Source: Psychroflexus aurantiacus (lineage in GTDB: Bacteria; Bacteroidota; Bacteroidia; Flavobacteriales; Flavobacteriaceae). Taken from it: a stretch of 64,000 nt of DNA. The stretch covers positions 186,001-250,000 of the forward strand of contig NZ_JAAIKD010000002.1 of NCBI RefSeq assembly GCF_010820555.1. The letters run 5' to 3'. The translations under genes and the position numbers were made by a program. This document shows, in pieces, positions 1 to 9,900 of the stretch. The notes below the pieces were generated by a model, which saw only the letters and a list, made by a program, of their open reading frames with translations, was not told where the DNA came from and made no database searches. Numbering within the stretch: position 1 is the stretch's first letter; every line of letters starts with the position of its first letter.

Positions 1-2448
1 ATAGGCTCCGGGAACACCTGCTGGTAATTCTCTGAAAAAGCTTAAGCCAGTATAAATATAATGTCCTTTTCCATATTTACCCACCAAAATGCTACTCAGT
101 TTAGGCGTCTCATCTTTATCATGCATGGATAAAACAGGAGACAGTTCCTGAGACCACTGGTCAGGAAAATAAAGTCCGCGCTCCTGAACCCAGCCATCAA
201 AATCTTCTTTCACGATGATATTCGGATAATTTAGCACCTGATGTTCCGGAGCGATAAAGGTCACTTCTGCTTTTTCTTCAGTGACTCGGTCACGAGAAAT
301 GCGCATGTCATAAGGCGCGATGTTATTGGTTTTCAGACCACGATTGGTATTGTACTGCACGATCATAGTCCCGCCTTGTTCTACAAACTGAAACAGTATA
401 TCCTGCTTGTAAGCTAAAGCCTCATGAATATTGTAAGCACGAATTCCCATGATGACCACGTCAAAGCCTTCTAAGCGTTCTTTTGTAATCGCCTCCGGAG
501 CAAATTCTTCAATATAAAATCCAAGATCCCTTAGATTGCTTGGGACACTTGAACCCGCACCGCTAATATAAGCGACCTTTTTATCGCTGATTTGGATGTT
601 GAGGTTTACCAGTTTAGCGGAAGAGGTCTCTACCAGATTGTGGACGCCAATATGGTCATAATCGATGGTCGACACTTTTTGGTTTAGTGTTTTATTCCCT
701 AATTTCAATTCTGGAGTAACTTTTACCGCCTCAAAAGAAGTGGGCGTGACTTCAAAAGCAAAAGTTTTGTTTTCTCCTGTATTGTCCAGATTGACTTCAT
801 GAAATGCAGGCGAGACTTTCCAGTCTTTGGGAATAGCTAATTTTAATTGTCCGGATAAGTCATTCGTCAGGGCTCTGACATTGACTTCAATCGACTTTGT
901 ATTTGAATTTTTAAACATATAAACCGACTCTCCCAGACTTAGAGAAGCCTCGGGCAGTAGTTCAAAGTCCTGGTAAACTTCGCCTTTCACAGGGTCGTTA
1001 TACTTGAAAATAAGAGGTTTTGTAATGCTGAATGCAGTTCCTTCTATATCAAATTCAAATGTAAACAGGAGTGGTTTGGGGCTTTCCGGGCGTCCAATTA
1101 ATTTTTGATCACTTACCTTATAAATTCCCAATTCCGGTTCTTCTTTTAGCCAGTAAGGTGTTGTGAACTTTTCTTGTGGATTTAATACAAAGCCTCTTGA
1201 AAATTTATAATCTATGTTGTTTCCAAGGGCAGTCTGGTCGATAGCAAAGGCCTGTCCGGAGTGTTCAATTGACTTTAGCTGAATTTGTTCGGGACTTCTG
1301 TTGATAATTTCAAATTCAATACTAAGCTGGTCTCCTGGATTTGCAAAAGGAAGTTCACTTCTGGCTTCTATGAAAAGTCCCAGGCAAGCGGAGATGACAG
1401 ATTCGATCTGGGCACTCTTTTGTGTTTTCCAAAATTCATCTGCTATGCCATCGATTAAGTTTTTAGCCTTTAGCAATTTTGGAACAGATTTCCACGGCTG
1501 TTTAAAATCAAATTCCTGTTCAACCTGATTCAGGATTTTGCCAATGGCCTTTCCTTCGGGAATTCGATTCCAGGAGGTATCTATTCCGGCAAAGGGGTTA
1601 TTTCCATCGAGTTTATCTCCTTGGATAAGCTCGATATATTCTACTTTATCTCCGCGAGAACCCGTGTTGCCAAAGCCCTGGGATTTGTGCTGACTTCTGC
1701 TCAGCGCAGAAATTTCATTATTGGATAAGCCTTCCAAAGGATAGTAGGTGTTAATGTCCAATTCGATAAAATTGGTTTTGTCTGCCTTTTCAAACGCCTC
1801 CTGACTGCCATAAAACCACCAGGACGTATTGAAGAAAGCGCGTTTTGGAGCCCAGGCTTCTACGAATTTTAACTGTGACGTAAATTCATCGCTTTGTCCG
1901 GCAATCTCAAAGGCCTCTGTACTCAGGATGGCCGAAGACGTATGGTGTCCATGTGTGCTGCCTGAAGTTCTATGGTCAAACCTGTTGATGATAATATCAG
2001 GTCTGTGCTTTCGAATGGCCCAGACTACATCGGCCAGTATTTTTTCTTTATCCCATATCTGCAGAGTTTCTTCGGGCGTTTTAGAATAGCCAAAATCGAT
2101 AGCTCTGGTAAACCATTGCTGTCCGTTATCAATTCTTCTGGCGTTAAGCAATTCCTGTGTCCTGATAATTCCCAGTTTTTCACCTAGCTCAGGTCCTATT
2201 AAATTTTGTCCGCCATCTCCACGAGTTAACGAAAGGTAAGTGGTTTTGGCATGCGTATTTTTGGAAAAATAGGTGATTAAGCTGGTGTTTTCATCATCGG
2301 GATGAGCAGCGATGTAAAGCACATTACCAAGAAAATTAAGGTCTTTGAGTTGCTGATAGATTTCAGAAGAAGATGGTTTTTTAGGTTCTTGAGCTGAATT
2401 GATAGTGCTTATCAATAAGAAAAGACTACAAAAAATACTTCTTATCAT
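1..2448 (-). CDS. PIG-L family deacetylase, secreted, C-terminus outside window
   Basis: Zn-dependent N-deacetylase of the PIG-L/LmbE family, probably acting on an N-acetylated sugar outside the cytoplasm; the substrate is unknown. The 816 codons present have no stop and run off the left edge. An N-terminal signal peptide (about residues 1-19, ending STINSA) is followed by the metal motif AHPDDE at 48-53 and a His-rich HGHHTSS at 166-172. These are the two family signatures. The catalytic domain ends near residue 280. The remaining 530 or more residues look like beta-sandwich (NEW3-like) modules and then a Rossmann-like segment, an arrangement seen in large Bacteroidota PIG-L proteins. The ATG at 2448 is chosen because it starts the signal peptide and lies just after a TATATTTG box. 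It is downstream of the mscS operon but probably has its own promoter. Confidence 0.85.
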   Translation of the reverse strand, partial: MIRSIFCSLFLLISTINSAQEPKKPSSSEIYQQLKDLNFLGNVLYIAAHPDDENTSLITYFSKNTHAKTTYLSLTRGDGGQNLIGPELGEKLGIIRTQELLNARRIDNGQQWFTRAIDFGYSKTPEETLQIWDKEKILADVVWAIRKHRPDIIINRFDHRTSGSTHGHHTSSAILSTEAFEIAGQSDEFTSQLKFVEAWAPKRAFFNTSWWFYGSQEAFEKADKTNFIELDINTYYPLEGLSNNEISALSRSQHKSQGFGNTGSRGDKVEYIELIQGDKLDGNNPFAGIDTSWNRIPEGKAIGKILNQVEQEFDFKQPWKSVPKLLKAKNLIDGIADEFWKTQKSAQIESVISACLGLFIEARSELPFANPGDQLSIEFEIINRSPEQIQLKSIEHSGQAFAIDQTALGNNIDYKFSRGFVLNPQEKFTTPYWLKEEPELGIYKVSDQKLIGRPESPKPLLFTFEFDIEGTAFSITKPLIFKYNDPVKGEVYQDFELLPEASLSLGESVYMFKNSNTKSIEVNVRALTNDLSGQLKLAIPKDWKVSPAFHEVNLDNTGENKTFAFEVTPTSFEAVKVTPELKLGNKTLNQKVSTIDYDHIGVHNLVETSSAKLVNLNIQISDKKVAYISGAGSSVPSNLRDLGFYIEEFAPEAITKERLEGFDVVIMGIRAYNIHEALAYKQDILFQFVEQGGTMIVQYNTNRGLKTNNIAPYDMRISRDRVTEEKAEVTFIAPEHQVLNYPNIIVKEDFDGWVQERGLYFPDQWSQELSPVLSMHDKDETPKLSSILVGKYGKGHYIYTGLSFFRELPAGVPGAY

Positions 2449-2464
2449 ATTCAAAATTTTTAAT

Positions 2465-2472
2465 CAAATATA
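2465..2472 (-). promoter_or_regulatory. -7 promoter box of PIG-L gene
   Basis: TATATTTG on the minus strand matches the Bacteroidota sigma consensus TAnnTTTG and ends 16 bases before the ATG at 2448. No clear -33 element is seen. Confidence 0.55.
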
Positions 2473-2510
2473 CAAGCCCCAGGGTTTTAAGCAGGTTTAT
2501 TTTAATGCTT

Positions 2511-3056
2511 TTAACGGTCGGCATTTTCGGTTCGCTCAACTACAGCGTCTTTCTCGAGCAAACTAACCGATTTTTGTAAAAAAAGATTGTTGGGATAGGT
2601 AACCAACTCCCCTTCATCTGTTCTCAGGTGAAGCTGAAAGGCTTTGATGTCTTCAATAATGGCGGCTAAAGGAAAATCCTTGTCGTTAATTTGTATTTTA
2701 TCCCCAATCTTATAGGGGAAATAGAAAAACATGATTATTCCTGACGTAATGTTGCTGAGTATGGACCAAATAGCGAAAAGACCAATCCCAATCACAGCGA
2801 AAATTGAAGAAAAAATGAAGGTTAACTCTCTCACTTCCACACCCCAGATGAGGAGTAAAGAAAAGATGGCGATAAATGAAACCAATACATTGATGTATTT
2901 ATAGATAAGCCTTGTTCTGGCAAAGTTGAGTTCGTCTCTCTTGGCGGTTCGCTTTGCGGATTGTTTGAGCGCAAACCTAAGAAACAAAAGTCCTAAGACT
3001 ACAATGCCTGTCCAAATGATCTGGTATTCGTACTTAAAAAAAATATCTTGTATCAT
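2511..3056 (-). CDS. small mechanosensitive channel, MscS family
   Basis: Predicted inner-membrane tension-gated channel that would release solutes on osmotic downshock. At 181 residues it is a minimal member (E. coli MscS has 286). It shows three hydrophobic segments (about 12-30, 55-72, 78-98), a pore-helix-like stretch SNITSGIIMF at 101-110, then the beta domain with the family motif YPNN at 154-157. The large C-terminal alpha-beta vestibule of MscS is missing, so the protein is nearly all membrane plus beta domain. It is the last gene of the operon starting at 6686; only 3 bases separate it from the lipoprotein gene before it. Family assignment is firm; gating behaviour is inferred. Confidence 0.85.
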   Translation of the reverse strand: MIQDIFFKYEYQIIWTGIVVLGLLFLRFALKQSAKRTAKRDELNFARTRLIYKYINVLVSFIAIFSLLLIWGVEVRELTFIFSSIFAVIGIGLFAIWSILSNITSGIIMFFYFPYKIGDKIQINDKDFPLAAIIEDIKAFQLHLRTDEGELVTYPNNLFLQKSVSLLEKDAVVERTENADR

Positions 3057-3059
3057 ATA

Positions 3060-3947
3060 TTATAAACCTAAACTATCTCGCAAATGTAAATATTTACTCG
3101 AATTTTGTTGCCAATATTTAGTTATAAGAGTTTTTATTTTTGTTGCTGAAGACACTAGGGTATCCTTGGAATTATATTCAATCTCTTCCCACTTTTCGAT
3201 GGCATAAGGGAAGGTTTTTTCCTGGTAGATGTTTACAGTTCTACCCAGGTCTTTATAAGTAATCCTGGTATGCAGAAAAGAGCCTTCAGTTTGTTTCAGC
3301 TCCGCCTCATAAGCTTTAAAATCTTTATGATTGAGCTGGAGGTAAGAAAAATCGGGCAGAATTTGCTGTGCTCCCAGTTCCAGTTTTTTAGGATTTATCC
3401 TCAGTTGAATCCATATTTCGTTTTCCGACAGTGTGGGTTCAATCACTAGCGTTGAATCTGCTTCGCCTTCAAAATAAGAGTGTGTTTCTACTTCAAATTG
3501 TCTTCGGTGATTGAGTTGCGCATAAGATTGCCCACACCATTCCTGAATGCTGGAACTCAGTTTTAAAAGAGGTGCTTCATAAACAACAGGCACAAATGTA
3601 CTTTGCATGATGCTGTAAGGGTAAATTCCCGTGTTAAATTTCTTTAAAGCATTCAGTTTCATGACAGTGATGGTATTCTCAGATTGAGAATTTGCTTTCA
3701 CCTGTGCGTCCTGCAGAAAATCTTCAGTTACAAAAATCATCATGGCTTTGCCCTCCCGTTTTTCGCCGTAGCGGTAAAACTGCAAGTCATAACTCGTCAA
3801 CTCAGCTTTACCATCAAACCAGTAGGATTTAAACTCTGAAGTTAAATCTCTTTTGTCCTGAGTTTCTTTTATTGATTTTAGTTCGGATTCTACTATGGTT
3901 TCACAGCTTGTGAGTATAGCAATGCTTAAGATAAATAGATATTTCAT
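3060..3947 (-). CDS. putative lipoprotein of unknown function
   Basis: No family with a known function is recognised. The N-terminus has a hydrophobic stretch ending in a lipobox (LTSC, Cys15), so the mature 281-residue protein should be lipid-anchored. The rest is soluble and mixed alpha/beta. It lies 5 bases after maf and 3 bases before mscS. Homologues in this position in Flavobacteriaceae are sometimes labelled septum formation inhibitor Maf, which looks like transfer of the neighbour's name: none of the Maf motifs is present here. The position between Maf and a mechanosensitive channel suggests an envelope role, but this is inference. Confidence 0.75.
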   Translation of the reverse strand: MKYLFILSIAILTSCETIVESELKSIKETQDKRDLTSEFKSYWFDGKAELTSYDLQFYRYGEKREGKAMMIFVTEDFLQDAQVKANSQSENTITVMKLNALKKFNTGIYPYSIMQSTFVPVVYEAPLLKLSSSIQEWCGQSYAQLNHRRQFEVETHSYFEGEADSTLVIEPTLSENEIWIQLRINPKKLELGAQQILPDFSYLQLNHKDFKAYEAELKQTEGSFLHTRITYKDLGRTVNIYQEKTFPYAIEKWEEIEYNSKDTLVSSATKIKTLITKYWQQNSSKYLHLRDSLGL

Positions 3948-3952
3948 AAAAC

Positions 3953-4534
3953 CTAATTTATAAGTGAAAGTGCTTTGTAAACCTTGTGAATGGGAAATCC
4001 CATGACGGTGTAAAACGAACCTTTAATTTCCAGAATCCCTATTTGTCCAATCCATTCCTGTATGCCGTAAGCGCCGGCTTTATCGAAAGGCAGGTAGGCC
4101 TCGATGTAATGCCATATTTCTTCATCAGACAGGCTTTTGAATTTAACTTCAGTAGCATCATACAAGGTCTCAGTCTGTTTTTGAGTTTTGATGCAAACCG
4201 AGGAAATGACTTCATGAGTGGCATTCGAAAGCGATTGCAGCATTTTAAAGGCCTCTTCTTTGGTGCTTGGTTTATTCAGGGCCTTATCCTGATGCCAAAC
4301 GATGGTATCGCCGGTGATGAGGATTTCGTTTGCTTTCAGATCATCAAACTGATCGGCTTTAAGCTGAGCCAGATAATCACTGATCTCATGGTGCTTTAGT
4401 TTGGGATCAAAGACTTCATTCACAGAGCGTAGTTCGACTTCAAAACTTACGCCAATGGATTTCAAAATTTCCTGACGTCTTGGCGAACCCGAAGCTAATA
4501 GAATGCGTTTGTCTTTTAGATTGTTCAATATCAT
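3953..4534 (-). CDS. maf: Maf-like nucleotide pyrophosphatase
   Basis: Nucleoside triphosphate pyrophosphatase of the Maf/YhdE family, which hydrolyses non-canonical or modified NTPs (dTTP/UTP type) to the monophosphate. The 193-residue protein has the signature ASGSPRRQEIL at residues 14-24, then a TGDT motif and the KPSTKEEA segment that line the active site. A start 27 bases upstream (4561) is possible, but the ATG at 4534 overlaps the TGA of the upstream prenyltransferase gene as ATGA, the normal coupling arrangement, and gives the usual family length. Third in order after kdsC and the UbiA gene in the operon. Confidence 0.93.
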   Translation of the reverse strand: MILNNLKDKRILLASGSPRRQEILKSIGVSFEVELRSVNEVFDPKLKHHEISDYLAQLKADQFDDLKANEILITGDTIVWHQDKALNKPSTKEEAFKMLQSLSNATHEVISSVCIKTQKQTETLYDATEVKFKSLSDEEIWHYIEAYLPFDKAGAYGIQEWIGQIGILEIKGSFYTVMGFPIHKVYKALSLIN

Positions 4535-5424
4535 AGGATTAAAAATGTAAGCATGGAACAAATACCCGTTAAAAATACGAGTTTCAAATGTAAACTGATC
4601 TTTTTATAATGGTTTTCAGAGCTTGCGTCCAGAACTTGTTTTGAAATCAGTATTAAGGGAAGGAGGATGAACACAAAGACATAAAATATCAGCAGATTAA
4701 GGGTAAGGAAATAGGACATGACTACGGATAGCAACACCAGAATTATAAATGTGAGTAAACCGAAGACAATATAATTGCAGCGTTTTTTACCAATTAAAAT
4801 GGGCAAAGTTGTCATGTTACAAAAGTTATCCCCTCTGATGTCTTCTAGGTCTTTAATCAATTCTCTGCATAAATTCAGAAGAAAAGCAAGACAAGAGTAA
4901 ACGCAGATAGTGAAGAAGGCTACCGGATATCGGTCTTCATTTACCAGGGCTGTTCCCATACAAAAGAGGCTAAGTCCCACCAGTAAGCTTACGAGAACAT
5001 TTCCGATAAGGGCCAGGCGCTTTAACCAGATGGAGTAGGCTGCGAGTAGCAGCGGTGAAAAAACAAGTATATAAAACACAAGTCCAAACTGCTCAAAAGC
5101 CTGCGTCAAAAAAAGATAGAATGCCAGTCCCACGCCTATGGCATTGACCATAAAATAAAGCTGTAAAGCAGTTTGCCTGGAAATGACCCTATCAATCAAA
5201 AGCCGATCCGGTTTGTTGATGCTATCGGTGGTGATGTCAAAAAAATCATTGACGATATTTCCACCTGCAGCAATGCAAATAATGGAAATGACAAGCAGGG
5301 TATAAGCCAGCAAATCCATCTGTGTATTTGCGCCAAAACCAGGAATGAGGGCAAATCTTATAAGCGCTGAGGAAAAAACAAGCATCAGCAGATTTTTCCA
5401 TCTTATAAGCTCAAGGATGTGCAT
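4531..5424 (-). CDS. UbiA-family prenyltransferase (geranylgeranylglycerol-phosphate geranylgeranyltransferase-like)
   Basis: Integral-membrane prenyltransferase that attaches a polyprenyl chain to an acceptor. The 297 residues contain eight to nine hydrophobic helices and both Mg2+/diphosphate motifs: NDFFDITTD at 59-67 and DLEDIRGD at 192-199. In Flavobacteria this subgroup is usually named after the archaeal enzyme that adds the second isoprenoid chain to geranylgeranylglyceryl phosphate; the real acceptor in Bacteroidota is not settled. It is not next to menaquinone genes, which argues against MenA. It follows kdsC by 19 bases and overlaps maf by 4. Family certain, substrate uncertain. 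Confidence 0.85.
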   Translation of the reverse strand: MHILELIRWKNLLMLVFSSALIRFALIPGFGANTQMDLLAYTLLVISIICIAAGGNIVNDFFDITTDSINKPDRLLIDRVISRQTALQLYFMVNAIGVGLAFYLFLTQAFEQFGLVFYILVFSPLLLAAYSIWLKRLALIGNVLVSLLVGLSLFCMGTALVNEDRYPVAFFTICVYSCLAFLLNLCRELIKDLEDIRGDNFCNMTTLPILIGKKRCNYIVFGLLTFIILVLLSVVMSYFLTLNLLIFYVFVFILLPLILISKQVLDASSENHYKKISLHLKLVFLTGICSMLTFLIL

Positions 5425-5443
5425 AAAACTTAGAGGTTAGATC

Positions 5444-5947
5444 CTAATATTTCCATTTGCCCTGGGTTTTCATGACCTGTTCGATGAGGTCTCTTACGCA
5501 ACCCTCACCCCCTTTTTTGTGAGAAACATAAGCTGAAATGGCCTTTACTTCTGGCACTGCATCCTGGGGGCATGTGGCTAATCCGAGCATTTTCATAGGA
5601 TATATATCTGGAATATCGTCTCCCATATAAGCGACCTGTTCTGCTTTGATACCATATACCTCTAAAAATTCTTTGACGCATTCTACCTTGTCGTCAATGC
5701 CCAGATGAATATTGGTTACTCCCAGATCTCTGAGTCGGGTTCTCACCATTTCATTGGTTCCGCCCGATATAACGATGATTTCGTAACCGGCTTTTAGGGC
5801 TTCTTTAACCACAAAGCCATCTTTCACGTTCATGGTTCTTATCAGATCTCCGGAAGTAGAAATCTGAAGTGAGCCGTTGGTAAACACGCCGTCTACATCA
5901 AAGGCAAAAGTTGTGATTTGGTTGAGCAGTTCTTTATAATTTGTCAT
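5444..5947 (-). CDS. kdsC: 3-deoxy-D-manno-octulosonate 8-phosphate phosphatase (KdsC-like)
   Basis: HAD-superfamily phosphatase that removes the phosphate from Kdo-8-phosphate before its activation for lipopolysaccharide assembly. The 167-residue length is that of the cap-less KdsC group, which works as a tetramer. Visible motifs are the nucleophile/acid pair DVDG at 17-20, the SGG loop at 61-63 and the metal-binding GDD at 109-111. The start overlaps the end of the DUF2520 gene by 14 bases, so translation is likely coupled. Other small HAD phosphatases such as the YrbI group with a sialic-acid-type substrate are hard to separate by sequence alone. Confidence 0.88.
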   Translation of the reverse strand: MTNYKELLNQITTFAFDVDGVFTNGSLQISTSGDLIRTMNVKDGFVVKEALKAGYEIIVISGGTNEMVRTRLRDLGVTNIHLGIDDKVECVKEFLEVYGIKAEQVAYMGDDIPDIYPMKMLGLATCPQDAVPEVKAISAYVSHKKGGEGCVRDLIEQVMKTQGKWKY

Positions 5948-6686
5948 GTTTTTGTAAAATTGATTGTGTAAGTAATCGATAAATTTCTAAGTGGTTTTGA
6001 TGCCTGAGCTGGCTCATATGTTTTTGAATGCTGCTTTCATCTTTTCTGATGGCTGGTCCAGTTTGAACATCAGAGGGAGAATTCGTCTGAACTTTTGCGG
6101 AAGTTTCCTGAATCAAAGCTTTTAAAATATCAAAAGGCATATCGTCTTCTTTGCAAATGGTTTCCCCAATGGCATAGAGGTGGTTGGTGAAATTGCACAC
6201 AAAAACAGCCGCCAGGTGTAATGTTTGTCGCTGAGCGGAACTGATGTTAAAAACTTCAGATGAAATCGAACTGGCGATAGCTTTTAAAAGTTTCTCATGC
6301 TCTTCTGAATTTGCCTCCAGACAGAAAGGGATTTTAGAATAATCGAGCTTCGTACCCTTGGAAAAGGTCTGAAGCGGATAAAACACTGCCGAATTGGAGG
6401 CTTCCAAAATGGATTGACTCCCGGAGGTGTGGGCAATAACTCCCGTTTTAGTTTGAATTTGTTCAGCTATAGTTTTAATGACATCATCCTTCAAACACAA
6501 GAGGTATAAGTCAGCTTCCATCAATTCCGATAAATCGGTGGTGGTTGCCGTCAATTCTTCAAAAGCTTTTAAAGATTCGGGCTGATGATTATACACTTGA
6601 ATCACATCGCATTTTTCTGAAGCTCGCAGGGCTTGAAACAGATGAGTCGCTACATTACCAGTACCTAAGATGACGATTGAAAACAT
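5934..6686 (-). CDS. Rossmann-fold / DUF2520 protein
   Basis: Predicted NAD(P)-dependent oxidoreductase of unknown substrate. The N-terminus has a dinucleotide-binding loop GTGNVA at residues 8-13; the second half is the helical DUF2520 domain (roughly 120-250), the same architecture as F420-type reductases and 6-phosphogluconate dehydrogenase relatives. An upstream start at 6713 is rejected because it lies inside the -7 box TACCTTTG; the ATG at 6686 puts the start directly at the Rossmann strand and gives 250 residues. First gene of the six-gene operon with kdsC, the UbiA gene, maf, the lipoprotein and mscS. Confidence 0.85.
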   Translation of the reverse strand: MFSIVILGTGNVATHLFQALRASEKCDVIQVYNHQPESLKAFEELTATTTDLSELMEADLYLLCLKDDVIKTIAEQIQTKTGVIAHTSGSQSILEASNSAVFYPLQTFSKGTKLDYSKIPFCLEANSEEHEKLLKAIASSISSEVFNISSAQRQTLHLAAVFVCNFTNHLYAIGETICKEDDMPFDILKALIQETSAKVQTNSPSDVQTGPAIRKDESSIQKHMSQLRHQNHLEIYRLLTQSILQKHDKL

Positions 6687-6710
6687 TTTAAAAACTTTAG
6701 TTTTATGTAG

Positions 6711-6740
6711 CAAAGGTAAGGCTCATTTCCAATAATCAAA
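6711..6740 (-). promoter_or_regulatory. promoter of DUF2520-kdsC-UbiA-maf operon
   Basis: On the minus strand TTTG (6740-6737) and TACCTTTG (6718-6711) are 18 bases apart, a good match to the Bacteroidota TTTG/TAnnTTTG promoter. It sets the operon start and rules out the longer N-terminus of the first gene. Confidence 0.65.
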
Positions 6741-6935
6741 TAAGTTGGCTTATAATCCTGGATAACGAAATGGGGTCGGTCTTAAAGAATAAGCACATAC
6801 TTAAAAAAATAGCTAAAAATCATACGCTTAAGCTAAACTATTAACAGCAAAAATCAGAATTTTTTAAAGCGTTTAATTAACACAACTTCAACGTTCGTAA
6901 CCGGGCCTAAGCTTTAGTAATCCTCCTGTAATGAG

Positions 6936-6943
6936 TATCTTTG
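6936..6943 (+). promoter_or_regulatory. -7 promoter box of resB-ccsA
   Basis: TATCTTTG matches TAnnTTTG and lies 20 bases before the ATG at 6964 but downstream of another in-frame ATG at 6931. The upstream ATG would therefore not be in the transcript. Confidence 0.55.
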
Positions 6944-6963
6944 TGACCGATATAAAAGAAATT

Positions 6964-9900
6964 ATGTTAGAGAAAAAAATCAAAGATATATTGTTTTCTA
7001 CCCGGCTGATGGCCATGTTATTTGTCATTTATGCCGTGTCCATGGCTGTGGGGACTTTTATTGAGAATTCTTATGCAACCGTTACGGCAAGAGAATGGAT
7101 TTATGATGCCTGGTGGTTTGAGGTAATCATGGTCTTTTTTGTAATCAATTTTATTGGAAACATTTTTAGATATAAACTTTTACGAAAGAAAAAATGGACA
7201 ACGCTTTTGCTTCACTTATCCTTCATTTTGATTTTGGTAGGCGCCTGGGTTACGCGCTATATTGGCGAGGAAGGAATCATGCCGATTCGTGAAGGTGAAG
7301 TCGAAAATGTTATGCTTTCTGAAGGCACCTATTTGACCACCTTTATAGATGGTAAAATCGAAGGCGAGCCTTTGCGGAAAAAACAGGATTTTGAAGTTAA
7401 TTTGGGTCCTGCCATCACGGCGGGCAAAACCATTCAAACCGATTATAACGGGAATCCCATCAGGTTTGAATTTTTAGAATTTATTGCAGGTGCAGAAGAA
7501 GGGGTTATTGAAGCTGAAAATGGCGATTATTTCCTGAAGATTGTTGAAGCAGGAGATGGTGAACGGCACGACCATTATTTGAAAGCCGGCGAAGTTGCCA
7601 ATATTCATAACATACTTTTTGCTTTCAATAAACAAACGGATGGTGCGATAAACATTTCCGGAAGCAATGAGGTAGGATTTACGATTACGTCTCCTTTTGA
7701 AGGGGACTGGATGCGTATGGCAGATCAGTTTAAAGGTCAGCTGGCTCAGGATTCCATTCAGGAACTGCAGATGCGTTCCTTATATAATGTGGGCGGAATG
7801 CAATTTGTAGTTCCCGATCCAGCCATCAAAGGGCGTTACGATTTGGTTCAAAAAGAAATGGTCAACCGAAGTGATCCCGATGGTGTGTTTGTGAAAGTTA
7901 CGGCCGGCGGAGAGTCTGAAATCGTCGGATTGCTTGGAGGCCAAGGCTTTCAGATGGATATGAAAAAAATATATGTGGGAGGTTACGACATCTACATGAA
8001 TTATGGCAGCAAGGAAGTCAAACTTCCTTTTGCCCTTAAGTTAAATGACTTTATCGCCGAAAAACATCCCGGAACCGAAGACAGGCCTCAGCCCAGTTAT
8101 GAATCCTTTATGAGTAAAGTGGAAGTGGTAGATGGAAGCAATTCCTATCCCTACGATATCTACATGAACCATGTTTTGGATCATAAAGGCTATCGTTTTT
8201 TCCAGTCTTCGTTTGATCCAGATGAAGGCGGAACTGTTTTATCGGTCAATAACGACTGGTGGGGTACCTGGATTACTTACATAGGTTACTTTTTACTTTA
8301 TTTAGGATTAATGGCAATTCTGGTAGACCGAGGATCCAGATTTGGAGAACTAAGAAAGAAATTGGAAAAAATAAAACAGAAAAAAGCAAAACTGACCAGC
8401 ATCCTGATCCTTCTTTTCGGAATGTCAGGTTTTGCTCAAACCGAAAACGGAAACGTGGTTGAGGAGTCAGCACAGGTTCAGGATACCTTAGTTGCAGAGG
8501 GCCATCAGGGTGATGAGGTGATACATCAGGTTGAATCTGATAAGATCATCAAGATGATTCAGGCTAACAAAGTGAGTGCAGCACATGCTGCCAAATTTGG
8601 TGAGTTGATCATTCAGGATTATGGGGGGCGAATGAAGCCTATAAATACCTATTCTTCAGAATTACTGAGAAAACTCGGTAAAAAGGATGCGTATAATGAT
8701 TTAAATAGCGACCAGGTTTTGCTCTCCATGATTGAGAATCCACAGATCTGGTATTCGGCGCCACTTATTTCCATCAAGACCAAAAATGACAGCATACATC
8801 ATGTACTGGGTGTTGAGGAAAACATAAAATACGTGGCGTTAACCGATTTTTTTGAAATGGATGGCGAATATAAGCTGGGTGACTACCTGGATGAAGCTTA
8901 TAAAGCTGCCGTACCCAACCAATTTCAAAAAGACTTCATTAAAGCGGATGAAAAAGTAAATCTGATTTATAACACCTTACAGGGAAAACAATTCAGGATT
9001 TTTCCTGTACCCGATCATCCCAACAACAAATGGGTGGCTTATCCGGAACTGGATGAGGAACGCTATTTTACCGGTGTTGATACGTTGTATACCAAGCAGA
9101 TTCTTCCGTTATACATGCAGTCTCTGAGAAGTGCACGTCAAACTGGAGATTATGACCAGGCAGATGAATTGCTGCTCAGTTTAAAATCCTTTCAAAAGAA
9201 ATACGGCGAAGAGGTCATTCCTGCAGAAGACAAAGTGGAAGCTGAGATTTTATATAATAGGATCGATATTTTCAACCTCCTGTTCCAGTACTATCTCTAT
9301 GTGAGTTTGATTATGATCATTTTTGTGATCCTGAGAATTTTCAAAGAAAACAAACTTAACAAGTACGCGATTAACATAAGTAAAGTGCTGCTTGTTATTT
9401 TATTTACGGCGCATACGGCAGGACTTGCAGCCCGCTGGTACATATCCGGGCACGCGCCCTGGAGTAATGCTTATGAAAGTATGATTTATGTTGCCTGGGC
9501 AACCATGTTCTTCGGTTTAGCCTTTGGTCGTAAAAGTGATTTAACCATGGGTTCCACCGCTTTTGTAACCTCCATCATTTTGATGGTAGCCCACTGGAAC
9601 TGGTTAGATCCTACTATAGGAAACCTCCAGCCTGTGCTGGATTCGTACTGGTTAATGATTCACGTGGCTGTGATCGTTGGAAGTTACGGACCTTTCGCTT
9701 TAGGAGCTATTATTGGACTGGTGTCGCTTATTCTGATTATAGCCACCAATAAATCCAATTTCAAAAAGATGAAACTGAATATCCAGGAGCTGACCATCAT
9801 CAATGAACTGGCACTAACTGTAGGATTAGTTATGCTAACGATTGGAAATTTCCTCGGTGGTCAGTGGGCCAATGAAAGCTGGGGGAGATACTGGGGCTGG

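Noticed and set aside
3060-3947. Second Maf/septum-formation protein
   Set aside because: No Maf motif is present; it has a lipobox and is more likely an unrelated lipoprotein.
3986-4399. 137-codon plus-strand frame opposite maf
   Set aside because: Antisense shadow of a clear Maf gene with no recognisable domain.
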